The notes under the pieces: model-generated
Told to the model about the DNA's origin: nothing
Seen by the model: the letters and a program-made list of their open reading frames with translations, nothing else
Database searches by the model: none
Source: Manganibacter manganicus
GTDB taxonomy: Bacteria; Pseudomonadota; Alphaproteobacteria; Rhizobiales; Rhizobiaceae
NCBI RefSeq assembly: GCF_002075885.1
Contig: NZ_MDET01000034.1
Span: 62,001-126,000 of the forward strand
Length of the DNA stretch: 64,000 bases
Direction of reading: 5' to 3'
Shown here: positions 16,469 to 25,506 of the stretch, piece by piece
Position numbering within the stretch: the first letter of the stretch is position 1
Layout of the letters: every line of letters begins with the position of its first letter
Program-made: the position numbers and the translations under genes

Positions 16469-17866
16469 ATGGCAAACGTAACTGAATCCGCACCTGGTTC
16501 GCAGCGTCTGCAATTGCTGCGGGTGCTTGGCCCCGCTCATGTGTGGGCACTTGGCGTCGGCATCGTGCTGGTCGGCGAATATATGGGCTGGAACTTCTCG
16601 GTCGGCAAAGGTGGCATGATCGCCGGCCTTATCGCCTGCTGGGTCGCCGGACTTCTCTATACCTGTGTCGCAATGATCGATTCTGAAGTAACCTCGACCG
16701 TTGCCGCCGCAGGGGGACAATATGCACAGGCCAAACATATTGTCGGCCCTCTCATGGCATTCAATGTCGGGCTATTCCTGGTCATGGCCTACACCATGCT
16801 CGAGGCGGCCAACGCGATCACTGTGGGCTTTCTGCTCGACACGGTGGCGGGAATGCTGGGGCATGAAGGCCTCAACGAACAGCCATTCATCGTGCTGGCC
16901 ATCATGTTCCTGGCATGGCTGAACTATCGCGGCGTACTGGCGACCCTGACGTTCAATCTCGTCATAACCGCAATTGCGTTCGTGGCGATCGTCACTCTGT
17001 TCGTCTGCGTGCATATCGGTGTATCGAGCGTGCCGCTCGATTTCTCGGCCATCACCACCGACCCGTTGCCTTATGGCTGGATCGGCATTGTCGCGGCTCT
17101 GCATTTCGGCCTTTGGTATTATCTCGGCATCGAAGGCACGTGCCAGGCGGCTGAAGAGGTCCGTTCGCCGGCGCGTTCACTGCCTTTCGGCACGATGGCG
17201 GGCATCATGACGCTGCTGATTGCTGCGACGATGACGTGGTATATCTGTTCGGGATTAATCCCCTGGGAGTATCTCGGCCAAGCCGGAACGCCGCTCTTCG
17301 ATGCAGCGCGTGTCACCGGTAGCACCGGGCTGATGGTGCTTCTGTTCGTCGGCACGGCGTTCGCGACGCTGGCCTCGGCAAACGGCTGCATCAACGATGC
17401 CTCGCGCGCCTGGTTCTCGATGGGGCGCGACCGTTATCTGCCGAGTTGGTTCGGGGCCGTGCATCCGGTCTATCGCACGCCATATCGCGCAATCGTCTTC
17501 CTGGTGCCGATAGCGCTGATCTTCGCGCTTGGCGCGCCGCTCGATCAGGTGGTGACGTTCTCGATCCTGTCGGGTCTGCTCGGCTACACCTTCATGACCT
17601 TCAACATGGTCATGTTCCGCAGGAAGTGGCCGCTCGACACCATCAAGCGCGGTTACGTGCATCCGTTCCATCCGGTGCCGACAATCGTTCTGCTGGCCCT
17701 GTGCGCGACCGCTTACTTCGCCGTGTTCCTCGGCTATGGCACGCAACTCAGCGCGATGATGTGCTTCTACATCGTGGCCTCGCTCTGGTTCCATTTCCGG
17801 CGCTACCGGTATGTGAGCCGTGGCGGCCAGTTCAGCATGCCCTGGCCGAAGCCGTCAGGGTACTGA
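16469..17866 (+). CDS. APC-superfamily amino acid/amine permease (ethanolamine-permease-like)
   Basis: Permease of 465 aa with about 12 helices. Helix 1 carries GVGIVLVGEYMGWNFSVGKGG; the broken G-rich helix 1 is where APC proteins bind the substrate amino/carboxyl group. The later YYLGIEGTCQAAEEVRSPARS segment is typical of ethanolamine/amino acid permeases (EAT family). The ATG at 16469 lies 8 nt after GAGGT; an ATG at 16463 is too close to it. Unusually for a family that normally works alone, three small membrane proteins precede it. The substrate is probably an amine or amino acid. Confidence 0.88.
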   Translation: MANVTESAPGSQRLQLLRVLGPAHVWALGVGIVLVGEYMGWNFSVGKGGMIAGLIACWVAGLLYTCVAMIDSEVTSTVAAAGGQYAQAKHIVGPLMAFNVGLFLVMAYTMLEAANAITVGFLLDTVAGMLGHEGLNEQPFIVLAIMFLAWLNYRGVLATLTFNLVITAIAFVAIVTLFVCVHIGVSSVPLDFSAITTDPLPYGWIGIVAALHFGLWYYLGIEGTCQAAEEVRSPARSLPFGTMAGIMTLLIAATMTWYICSGLIPWEYLGQAGTPLFDAARVTGSTGLMVLLFVGTAFATLASANGCINDASRAWFSMGRDRYLPSWFGAVHPVYRTPYRAIVFLVPIALIFALGAPLDQVVTFSILSGLLGYTFMTFNMVMFRRKWPLDTIKRGYVHPFHPVPTIVLLALCATAYFAVFLGYGTQLSAMMCFYIVASLWFHFRRYRYVSRGGQFSMPWPKPSGY

Positions 17867-17876
17867 CCTTGCCAAG

Positions 17877-17904
17877 AACGGCGGCGCAATCGGGCGCCGC
17901 CGTT
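17877..17904 (+). terminator. Hairpin after the permease gene
   Basis: An 11-bp perfect stem AACGGCGGCGC/GCGCCGCCGTT has a 6-nt loop, with only a short T run following. It lies between the permease and the downstream anchored-protein gene, so it may be a partial terminator that lowers downstream expression. Confidence 0.6.
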
Positions 17905-17924
17905 TCCAACTTCAAGGCCGTCAG

Positions 17925-18620
17925 ATGACGACGACTTTTACTTTCTGGGCTTTTTTCCTCATTTGTTCGGCCTGGCTGTTGGCCAGAGCCGTCACCGACC
18001 ATCGCCGCGCGATGGCACAGCGCCGGGTGCTCCTGGACGAAGCAGCCGGACTGCTTGACGATGCCAAGATCACCTTTGCACCGGACCAATTTCCCATCCT
18101 GATCGGTCGTCTCGCCGATCGCAGGCAGGTTAAGGTCGAACTCATTGCGGATACGTTGGTCACCCGGCGCTTGCCGCAACTATGGCTTCGGGCGACCCTG
18201 AGCGAGAGGGTGGAGCAGCGCCGGCCCATGATCGGCGCACTTGCCCGGCCGACAGGTGCCGAATTCTATTCTCTAGTCCACAATATGCCCGAACAGTTTG
18301 TGCCCCCGCAGACCGATGTCCCACTGCTGATGCGTGGAGATGGGGGCACCACCGCTACGCAGATCCAGCGTGCTTCGTCGATGTTCCGCAAACTGTTTGC
18401 CGACCCGACAGTCAAAGAGGCTGTTATTGCGCCGCGCGGTACGCGACTTGTCCGCCAGGCCTGCCAAGGTGATCGGGGCGCGCATCTGGTGATGCGTCAG
18501 GCCCGCTTTCCGATCAAGGCGGTGGGAGTAGACCTGGTCCAGCGCGCTCTCGATGAGTTACAGGCGTTGAGTGAAACGCTGGCCATCGCCGACGATCCGG
18601 TTCTTGCCGGTGTATCATAA
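17925..18620 (+). CDS. Membrane-anchored protein of unknown function, downstream of the permease
   Basis: Protein of 231 aa from the ATG at 17925; the longer frame runs back into the permease gene. An N-terminal signal anchor (residues 4-22, TFTFWAFFLICSAWLLARA) is followed by a soluble alpha/beta region of about 200 residues containing FPILIGRLADRRQVKVELI and LVMRQARFPIKAVGVDL. No catalytic motif or known family was recognised. It follows the permease by 58 nt across a hairpin and is probably part of the same functional unit. Confidence 0.75.
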   Translation: MTTTFTFWAFFLICSAWLLARAVTDHRRAMAQRRVLLDEAAGLLDDAKITFAPDQFPILIGRLADRRQVKVELIADTLVTRRLPQLWLRATLSERVEQRRPMIGALARPTGAEFYSLVHNMPEQFVPPQTDVPLLMRGDGGTTATQIQRASSMFRKLFADPTVKEAVIAPRGTRLVRQACQGDRGAHLVMRQARFPIKAVGVDLVQRALDELQALSETLAIADDPVLAGVS

Positions 18621-18838
18621 GAAGGGCGGCAGGCCTGGACGCGGGGTATGATATTTACCGCGGGTGAACATTCTCATTAGCGGCCAGATGCCGACGCGCC
18701 GCACGGATTTGAAGAGCCGACGCTGCTGCCGATCAGCTACGTGTCGATCGTCTGCTATCCGCGCGGTCGCGGCTGCGGCCGTTAGTCAGGGTGGCGGAGA
18801 AACTTCTCGCTCGTGGCGTCTGGACTGCCTGCCAAACG

Positions 18839-19516
18839 TCACGATGCACGCGATGCCGACCGCGCGCGGTGCTTGGCGAAATTCGCCATCAAGTCGTTAA
18901 GGTGTTCGCCCTGAATGGCGATATGGCCGTGCAGCGCCTGCGCAGCACGCGCGGCGTCGCCTTTCGTCACCGCGTCCTGCACCTCCCGGTGCTCGCGCAT
19001 CGACTGTGCGAGCCGACCGCGCACGCGCAGTTGAAGCCGGCGGAACGGCTGCAACCGCTTGTGCAGCTTTGATGCTTCCTCCGCCAGATAGGAATTACCG
19101 CTGGCGTGGTAGAGTACATGATGGAACCGCTCGTTCTCGCGGTAGTAATCGTCGGCGTCTCCCTTTTCCATCGCCCACTCGCAGGCGGCGGCGGCATCTT
19201 CCAGATGGGCCAGTTCGTCCTCGGTAATGCGTCGTGCCGCAAGGCGACCGCACATCGCCTCCAGTTCTGCCATCACGTCGAACATCTCGACCAGCTTGAT
19301 GAAGCTCGGATAGCGCACGAAAACCCCGCGTCGTGGCACCGCCTCGACAAGCCCGGATGTCGAAAGCGCGTGCAGAGCCTCGCGCACCGGCGTGCGTGAC
19401 ACCGAATAGCGTTTCGAGAGCATCATCTGGTCGAGACGCTCGCCGTCTGCGAACTCGGCGGCGATGATCGCCTGTTCGAGTTGTTCACGAATCTGATCTG
19501 CGCTTCTCAGGGTCAT
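18839..19516 (-). CDS. matR: GntR-family regulator of malonate utilisation
   Basis: FCD-type GntR regulator of 225 aa from the ATG at 19516, which has AGGG upstream; an ATG nine codons earlier lacks a ribosome site. The winged helix includes RYSVSRTPVREALHALSTSGLVEAVPRRGVFV. The FCD domain has the expected histidines (ERFHHVLYHASGN, MREHREV, LHGHIAIQGEH). It is divergent from a TRAP-malonyl-CoA operon, matching the matR position in rhizobial mat loci. It probably represses the operon, with malonate or malonyl-CoA as effector. Confidence 0.85.
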   Translation of the reverse strand: MTLRSADQIREQLEQAIIAAEFADGERLDQMMLSKRYSVSRTPVREALHALSTSGLVEAVPRRGVFVRYPSFIKLVEMFDVMAELEAMCGRLAARRITEDELAHLEDAAAACEWAMEKGDADDYYRENERFHHVLYHASGNSYLAEEASKLHKRLQPFRRLQLRVRGRLAQSMREHREVQDAVTKGDAARAAQALHGHIAIQGEHLNDLMANFAKHRARSASRAS

Positions 19517-19556
19517 GGCCGACCCTAGTTCAGCTATTGGCATCCATCAATAGCAA

Positions 19557-19601
19557 TCTTGGATCCAAGAATGTTGACAAGAAATGCATGCTGGATACAT
19601 T
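19557..19601 (+). promoter_or_regulatory. Promoter and candidate MatR operators of the malonate operon
   Basis: TCTTGGATCCAAGA (19557-19570) is a perfect 14-bp palindrome. A TTGACA (19574-19579) and TACATT (19596-19601) with a 16-nt spacer form a sigma70-like promoter reading toward the TRAP genes. The element TGGATACA beside the -10 repeats part of the palindrome. Placement between the divergent regulator and operon supports a GntR site. Confidence 0.55.
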
Positions 19602-19694
19602 AGCCGGCGCTCGGAGGGGCAAAAACGACCGGAATAACCCGGAATCCCGGAATGGCCGGGAACCATGTGCAGAACCATCTGCAGGGAGGACTGT

Positions 19695-20714
19695 ATGAAA
19701 CCCTTTTTTGCGAATCGGGTCGCCCGACTCGGCCTTACGGTCGCGCTGTCGGCCACCTTGTCTATGGCGGGCATCGGCGCGGCCGGCGCACTCACGCTCA
19801 AGGCCGCCCACCAGTTTCCAGGCGGCAAGGGCGACCCGCGCGACGAAATGGTGCAGATCATCGCCAAGGAGGCGAAGGCAGCCAATGTCGATCTCAACAT
19901 CCAGGTCTATCCCGGCGCCTCGCTGTTCAAGGCGAAGGACCAATGGAATGCACTGATCAAGGGCCAACTCGACATCACGTCCTTCCCGCTCGACTATGCC
20001 AGCGGTCGGGTGCGCGAGTTCGGCGCGACTTTGATGCCGGGCCTGGTGCGCAACCATGACCGGGCCCAGCGGCTGAACAATTCGCCCTTCATGAAGACCA
20101 TCAAGGCCAAGATCGAGGAAGCCGGCGCCATCGTGCTCGCCGATGCCTGGCTGGCCGGCGCCGTCGCCTCCAAGGAAGGCTGCATCCACAAACCCGAAGA
20201 TATCAAGGGCCTCAAGATTCGCTCCGCCGGGCCGACCTTCGCCGCCATGTGGCAGGCTGCGGGCGGCTCGATCGTCACCATCGCCTCGAATGAGGTCTAC
20301 AACGCCCTGCAGACCGGTGTGGTCGATGCCACCGATACCAGCACGGCAAGCTTCGTGTCATATCGGCTCTACGAGCAGGTCAAGTGCATCACTGCGCCCG
20401 GCGACAATGCGCTTTGGTTCATGTATGAGCCGGTGCTGATGTCGAAGAAGAGCTTCGACCGTCTATCCAAGGAACAGCAGGACGTCATCATGGCCGCGTC
20501 GAAGAAGGCCGAGGCGTTTTTCGACGCCGAAGCGCGTAGGTTCGACGAGAAGATGGCAAAGACCTTCAAGGATCATGGCGTCGAGGTCGTTACCATGACG
20601 CCGGAAGAATATGATGCGTGGATCGAGGTCGCCAAGAAAAGTTCCTACAAGGAATTCGCCGAAGAGGTTCCGGACGGCCAGAAGCTGATCGACGAAGCGC
20701 TCGCCGTGAAATGA
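19695..20714 (+). CDS. TRAP transporter periplasmic binding protein DctP (malonate-type)
   Basis: Solute receptor of 339 aa starting at the ATG at 19695 behind GGGAGGA. It has a signal peptide (LTVALSATLSMAGIGAAGAL) and the DctP/SBP_bac_7 features: HQFPGGKGDPRDEMVQIIAKEA, IKGLKIRSAGPTFAAMW, ASNEVYNALQTGVVDATDT. The invariant Arg of KIRSAGP normally clamps the substrate carboxylate. With the two membrane subunits and malonyl-CoA enzymes downstream, malonate or a related dicarboxylate is the likely ligand. Confidence 0.92.
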   Translation: MKPFFANRVARLGLTVALSATLSMAGIGAAGALTLKAAHQFPGGKGDPRDEMVQIIAKEAKAANVDLNIQVYPGASLFKAKDQWNALIKGQLDITSFPLDYASGRVREFGATLMPGLVRNHDRAQRLNNSPFMKTIKAKIEEAGAIVLADAWLAGAVASKEGCIHKPEDIKGLKIRSAGPTFAAMWQAAGGSIVTIASNEVYNALQTGVVDATDTSTASFVSYRLYEQVKCITAPGDNALWFMYEPVLMSKKSFDRLSKEQQDVIMAASKKAEAFFDAEARRFDEKMAKTFKDHGVEVVTMTPEEYDAWIEVAKKSSYKEFAEEVPDGQKLIDEALAVK

Positions 20715-20737
20715 TGCGCGACTGACCCAAGCGCCGG

Positions 20738-20756
20738 GCCGGCTATTAAAGCCGGC
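20738..20756 (+). terminator. Intercistronic hairpin after the TRAP binding protein gene
   Basis: GCCGGCT/AGCCGGC forms a 7-bp stem with a 5-nt AT-rich loop between the binding-protein and DctQ genes, followed by a short T run near 20763. It probably attenuates or stabilises, so that more binding protein than membrane subunits is made. Confidence 0.5.
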
Positions 20757-20770
20757 GCGGGCCTTTCCCT

Positions 20771-21319
20771 ATGCTCCAGGACACGAAAACGATGGACGGA
20801 TTCATCCGAACGGTCAGGCTGGTCTCGACCCTGTGCGGCTTTGCGGCGGCGGGCCTCATCACCGCTGCCGTGGTCGTGGTATGCCAGATGGTCTTCGTGC
20901 GCTTCGTGCTCGGCTGGGCCACGATCTGGCAGACTGATTTCACCACCTATGCGATGGTTGCCGCGACCTTCATCGGCAGTCCCTACGTGCTGTTGACGCG
21001 CGGCCACGTCAATGTCGATATCCTGCCGCATTACCTCGGCGAGACGGCGAAGTTCCGGCTGGCGCTGTTTTCGGCCGTCATGTCGCTGGGCTTCTCTCTC
21101 GCCATGACCTGGCTTGCCTGGCATTATTGGGCGGAATCATGGAATGGCAACTGGGTCTCGGACACGGTATGGCGGGTGCGGCTGTGGATTCCTTTTATCG
21201 CCATGCCGGTCGGCTTCACCATCCTTACCCTGCAATATGTCGTTGATCTCTATTGCCTGGCGACGGGGCGCGAGCGGCCTTTCGCCTCCGCTGCGGAGCA
21301 GCATGGAGAGATGGCATGA
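20771..21319 (+). CDS. TRAP transporter small permease subunit DctQ
   Basis: Protein of 182 aa with four transmembrane helices. The DctQ-type signature appears as FVRFVLGWATIWQTDFTTYAMVAATFIGSPYVLLTRGHVNVDIL. It forms the scaffold of the TRAP membrane complex with DctM. Its stop overlaps the DctM start by 4 nt. A second ATG at 20792 is an alternative start. Confidence 0.9.
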   Translation: MLQDTKTMDGFIRTVRLVSTLCGFAAAGLITAAVVVVCQMVFVRFVLGWATIWQTDFTTYAMVAATFIGSPYVLLTRGHVNVDILPHYLGETAKFRLALFSAVMSLGFSLAMTWLAWHYWAESWNGNWVSDTVWRVRLWIPFIAMPVGFTILTLQYVVDLYCLATGRERPFASAAEQHGEMA

Positions 21320-22632
21320 ACCCGGCAATCGAAGGCGCCTTCGTCCTTGTCATCACGCTGCTGGTGCTGCTTTCGGGTGCCCCGGTCGCCTTCGGCCTTG
21401 GTGCTGTCGCGCTCGTCTTCATCGGCGTATTCGAAGGCCTTGATGCGCTCAACATCGCCGCCGAGACCTTCTATGGCGGATTGAACGACTTCACGCTGGT
21501 GTCGATCCCGATGTTCGTGATGATGGGTGCGGCCATCGGCTCCTCGCCGGCCGGCAAGGACCTTTACGAAGCGCTCGACCGCTGGCTCTACCGGTTGCCG
21601 GGAGGGTTGGTTATTTCCAATCTCGGTGCCTGCGCGCTGTTTGCCGCGCTCACCGGCTCCTCGCCCGCGACCTGCGCCGCCATTGGCCGCATGGGCATTC
21701 CTGAAATGCGCCGGCGCGGCTATCCCGACGACGTGGCCACCGGCTCGATCTGCGCAGGCGGCACGCTCGGCATCCTGATCCCGCCTTCCATCACATTCAT
21801 CCTCTATGGCATCGCGACCGAAACCTCGATCGGCCGGCTGTTCCTGGCCGGTGTGTTTCCCGGCCTGATGCTGACCGGCCTGTTCATCCTGTGGACGGTC
21901 TTCCTGTTGTGGAAGCGCGGCTTCCGCGCCTATGCGCCGGAATTCCGCTATTCTTGGAAACAGAAGTTCGAGGCGATCCCCAAAGTGGCGCCGTTCCTGG
22001 CGATCGTCATCGGCGTGATGTACGTGCTTTATGGCGGCGTCGCCACGCCGTCCGAAGCTGCCGGGGTCGGGGCCGCTCTATGCGTCCTGCTCGCAGTCAT
22101 CATCTACAGGATGTGGCAACCGACAAGTTGGTGGCAAATCCTGCGCGATACGACGCGGGAATCGATCATGATCATGATGATCATCGCCGCGGCTGTTTTG
22201 TTCGGCTACATGCTGACCTCGCTTTACCTGACCCAGACGCTCGCCCAGGCCATCGCCGACATGGAGGTCAATCGCTGGGTGCTGATGTTTCTCATCAACA
22301 TCTTCCTGCTGGTCTGCGGTTTCTTCATTCCGCCGGCGGCGGTGATCCTGATGACGGCGCCAATCCTGTTGCCGATCATCACGGCGGCCGGCTTCGACCC
22401 GATCTGGTTCGGCGTCATCATCACCATCAACATGGAGATCGGCCTGATCCATCCACCGGTGGGCCTGAACATCTATATCGTCAACTCCATCGCACCCGAT
22501 GTGCCGCTCACCCGCGTCATCTGGGGTACGATGCCCTTCGTCGCCTGCATGATGCTTGAAATCATCGTCTTGTGCATCTTCCCCGACATCGCCACATGGT
22601 TACCGACTTATCTCATGGGACCGGGGACGTGA
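21316..22632 (+). CDS. TRAP transporter large permease subunit DctM
   Basis: Transport subunit of 438 aa with many hydrophobic helices, sodium-coupled by family. Typical segments are FFIPPAAVILMTAPILLPI and MEIGLIHPPVGLNIYIVNSI near the C-terminus, plus AALTGSSPATCAAIGRMGIPEM. The ATG at 21316 overlaps the DctQ stop. It moves substrate delivered by the DctP protein into the cell and is translationally coupled to the decarboxylase gene. Confidence 0.93.
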   Translation: MNPAIEGAFVLVITLLVLLSGAPVAFGLGAVALVFIGVFEGLDALNIAAETFYGGLNDFTLVSIPMFVMMGAAIGSSPAGKDLYEALDRWLYRLPGGLVISNLGACALFAALTGSSPATCAAIGRMGIPEMRRRGYPDDVATGSICAGGTLGILIPPSITFILYGIATETSIGRLFLAGVFPGLMLTGLFILWTVFLLWKRGFRAYAPEFRYSWKQKFEAIPKVAPFLAIVIGVMYVLYGGVATPSEAAGVGAALCVLLAVIIYRMWQPTSWWQILRDTTRESIMIMMIIAAAVLFGYMLTSLYLTQTLAQAIADMEVNRWVLMFLINIFLLVCGFFIPPAAVILMTAPILLPIITAAGFDPIWFGVIITINMEIGLIHPPVGLNIYIVNSIAPDVPLTRVIWGTMPFVACMMLEIIVLCIFPDIATWLPTYLMGPGT

Positions 22633-23975
22633 GTAGGACAAGCTTTCTTCAGGATCTTCTTGCGACCATCATTGAACGGGCGGTGCCACGCACCGCCAGC
22701 AACGATCGTCGCTCGCTGCGGGAATTGTGCGCCGCGCTGATCTCGGAGCGCGGCGAGGCTTCCGGCTTCTCGCTCGCCACCGCCATCCTCGACCGTTACG
22801 AAAAAGCTTCGCCCGAAGACAAGGCGGCTTTCTTCAAGCTTCTGACCGAAAGCCACGATCTTGACGCCGAGGCCGTCATTGCGGCCGCCACTGCCTACAA
22901 GGCTGCGCCCGACGCCGATATTCTGGCGCGCATCCTCAATGCGGCCGAGGCGCCGCGCCAGGAACTGCTGCGGCGGTTGAACCGGCTGCCCGGCGCCACC
23001 GGGCGGCTGGTCGCCATGCGTGGCGATCTGCTTTCGCTTACCAGGGACAACCCGTCCTTCCGGCGCGCCGATCTCGACTTCCAGCATTTGTTCATGTCCT
23101 GGTTCAATCGTGGCTTCCTGGTGCTGCGCCGCATCGACTGGAGCACGCCGGCCAACATACTGGAAAAGATCATCGCTTATGAGGCGGTGCACACCATCAA
23201 CGATTGGGACGAATTGAGGCGCAGGCTGCAACCGAGCGACCGGCACTGCTTTGCCTTCTTCCATCCGGCTATGCCGGACGAGCCGCTGATCTTCGTCGAA
23301 GTGGCGCTGACCGGAGAAATACCGGGCTCGATCGATGCGCTCTTGTCGGAAGAACGTGAACCGATCGCCGAGACCGAGGCGACGACGGCCGTGTTCTATT
23401 CGATTTCCAACTGCCAGAAGGGGTTGGCCGGCATTTCTTTCGGTAATTTCCTCATCAAGCAGGTGGCGACGGACCTGATGCAGTCGCTGCCCAATCTCAA
23501 GACCTTCGTCACGCTTTCGCCGGTTCCCGGCCTGACACGCTGGATGCGGCAGGAAGCACAAGCCGGAGAGGGGACCGAACAGGGTGAGGCGGAACGCGGC
23601 GCGCTGCTCACGCGGCTCGCCGAGGCGAAATCGGCTGTCAATGTCCAGACCGACGGCCCGGCGCTGGCTGCGCTGGCGGCCGAGTACCTGCTGTGGGCCA
23701 AGCGGGCGGACGGGCTGCCGCTCGATCCAGTGGCGCGCTTCCATTTCGGCAATGGCGCCAGCCTCGAGGCCATTCATCCGGGCGCCGATCTGTCGGCCAA
23801 GGGCCTCGGTCAGTCCTGTGGTGTCATGGTCAATTACCGCTACGACCTCAAGACGGTGGAGGCCAATCACGAACAGTTCGCGCATCGCGGCGAGGTGGCC
23901 ACGACCCGCGCGATCAAATCCCTCCTCGGTCCCGAGCGGACCAAGCACGCTTCACGGAGATCCGACCATGCCTAA
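22629..23975 (+). CDS. matA: Malonyl-CoA decarboxylase
   Basis: Enzyme of 448 aa starting at the GTG at 22629 that overlaps the DctM stop. It converts malonyl-CoA to acetyl-CoA and CO2. Family hallmarks are the helical N-terminal domain (residues about 1-180), then DRHCFAFFHPAMPDEPLIFVEVALT, VFYSISNCQKGLAGISFGNFLIKQV and TLSPVPGLTRWM in the GNAT-like catalytic domain. Together with MatB it completes malonate catabolism. Its end overlaps the matB start by 8 nt. Confidence 0.93.
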   Translation: MSRTSFLQDLLATIIERAVPRTASNDRRSLRELCAALISERGEASGFSLATAILDRYEKASPEDKAAFFKLLTESHDLDAEAVIAAATAYKAAPDADILARILNAAEAPRQELLRRLNRLPGATGRLVAMRGDLLSLTRDNPSFRRADLDFQHLFMSWFNRGFLVLRRIDWSTPANILEKIIAYEAVHTINDWDELRRRLQPSDRHCFAFFHPAMPDEPLIFVEVALTGEIPGSIDALLSEEREPIAETEATTAVFYSISNCQKGLAGISFGNFLIKQVATDLMQSLPNLKTFVTLSPVPGLTRWMRQEAQAGEGTEQGEAERGALLTRLAEAKSAVNVQTDGPALAALAAEYLLWAKRADGLPLDPVARFHFGNGASLEAIHPGADLSAKGLGQSCGVMVNYRYDLKTVEANHEQFAHRGEVATTRAIKSLLGPERTKHASRRSDHA

Positions 23976-25485
23976 CCTGCTCTATGATGCGCTGTTTGCG
24001 CCCCATCAGGGCAGTTCGAAGCCGCTCCTTTATCTGAAGGACGGAGCGGTCGTGTCCTACGATGCGTTTCTCAGGCAGGCGGCCCGGATCGCCAACGCAC
24101 TCACCGATCATGGTGTGAAGCCGGGCGACCGCGTTGCGGTGCAGGTGAGGAAAAGCGCCGAGGCGCTGGCGCTCTACGCCGCCTGCATCCGGAGCGGAGC
24201 GATTTTCCTGCCGCTCAACACCGCCTACATGCCGAACGAAGTGGAGTATTTCGTCGGCAATGCCAGGCCGGCGCTGGTGGTCTGCGACAGCGATGCGCAT
24301 GCTGCGCTTGCTCCGATTGCCAAGGCCGCTGGCGCACGACTGTTGACGCTGGACGGGGACGGAAAGGGGACGCTGACCGACGAGGCGGAACGCTGCTCCG
24401 ACCATTTCGAGACCGTGCCACGCGGCGCCGACGATCTTGCGGCGCTTCTCTATACGTCGGGCACCACTGGGCGTTCGAAAGGTGCGATGCTCACGCAGGC
24501 AAACCTGTTGTCGAACGCCCGCTCGCTGGTCGAAGCATGGCGCTTCACGGACAAGGACGTGCTGCTGCATGCTTTGCCGATCTTCCACACGCACGGCCTT
24601 TTCGTTGCGTGCAACGTCACCCTGCTCGCCGGCGGCGCGATGATCTTCCTGCCATCCTTCCAGGTCGACGAGATCATCGAATATCTGCCCAGGGCGACCT
24701 CGATGATGGGTGTGCCGACCTTCTACACCCGGCTGCTCGACGATCCGCGTTTTACCAAAGACTTGACCCGTCACATGCGGCTGTTCACCTCCGGCAGCGC
24801 ACCGCTGCTCGCCGAAACACATGTCGCCTTCGAGGCGCGCACCGGCCATCGCATCCTCGAACGCTACGGTATGACCGAAACCAACATGACCACGTCAAAC
24901 CCCTATGAAGGCGAGCGGCGGGCCGGCACGGTGGGATTCGCGCTGCCCGATGTCGAGATCCGCGTTGTCGATCCGGAAACGAAGACCGTGCTGCCTGACA
25001 GTGAAATCGGCATATTGGAGGTGAGGGGACCGAATGTCTTCAAGGGCTATTGGGAAATGCCGGAAAAGACGCGCGAAGAATTCCGCGACGACGGCTTCTT
25101 CATCACTGGCGACGTGGTTTCGATCGACAAGGACGGCTATGTGCAGATCGTCGGCCGCGCCAAGGACCTCATCATCTCCGGTGGCTTCAACATCTACCCG
25201 AAGGAAGTGGAACTGCTTCTGGACGAGCAGGAGGGCGTGCTGGAATCGGCAGTGATCGGCGTGCCGCATCCCGATTTCGGCGAGGGCGTCGTCGGCGTGG
25301 TCGTGCCGCAAAAGGATGGGAGCCTGGACGAACAGAGCTTGCTTGCCGCCATCCATGACCGGATCGCCCGCTTCAAGCAGCCCAAGCGTATTTTCACTGT
25401 GGACGAGTTGCCGCGCAACACCATGGGCAAGGTGCAGAAGAACATATTGCGCGACCGCTTCGCCGGCACGTTCCAGGCCAAATAG
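23968..25485 (+). CDS. matB: Malonyl-CoA synthetase
   Basis: ANL-superfamily ligase of 505 aa from the ATG at 23968. It activates malonate with ATP and CoA. Motifs are the P-loop-like LLYTSGTTGRSKGAML, ERYGMTETNMTTSNPYEGERRAGTVG, the hinge GRAKDLIISGGFNIYPKEVE, and the C-terminal catalytic Lys in NTMGKVQKN. It overlaps the decarboxylase gene. No distinct MatC carrier is present, because the TRAP genes replace it. Confidence 0.94.
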   Translation: MPNLLYDALFAPHQGSSKPLLYLKDGAVVSYDAFLRQAARIANALTDHGVKPGDRVAVQVRKSAEALALYAACIRSGAIFLPLNTAYMPNEVEYFVGNARPALVVCDSDAHAALAPIAKAAGARLLTLDGDGKGTLTDEAERCSDHFETVPRGADDLAALLYTSGTTGRSKGAMLTQANLLSNARSLVEAWRFTDKDVLLHALPIFHTHGLFVACNVTLLAGGAMIFLPSFQVDEIIEYLPRATSMMGVPTFYTRLLDDPRFTKDLTRHMRLFTSGSAPLLAETHVAFEARTGHRILERYGMTETNMTTSNPYEGERRAGTVGFALPDVEIRVVDPETKTVLPDSEIGILEVRGPNVFKGYWEMPEKTREEFRDDGFFITGDVVSIDKDGYVQIVGRAKDLIISGGFNIYPKEVELLLDEQEGVLESAVIGVPHPDFGEGVVGVVVPQKDGSLDEQSLLAAIHDRIARFKQPKRIFTVDELPRNTMGKVQKNILRDRFAGTFQAK

Positions 25486-25506
25486 AGCGATCCTGCATTC
25501 CAGGCT

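Noticed and set aside
22608..23948. A 446-codon minus-strand frame
   Set aside because: Antisense to malonyl-CoA decarboxylase, whose family motifs are clear; the product is low-complexity and Arg/Gly-rich.
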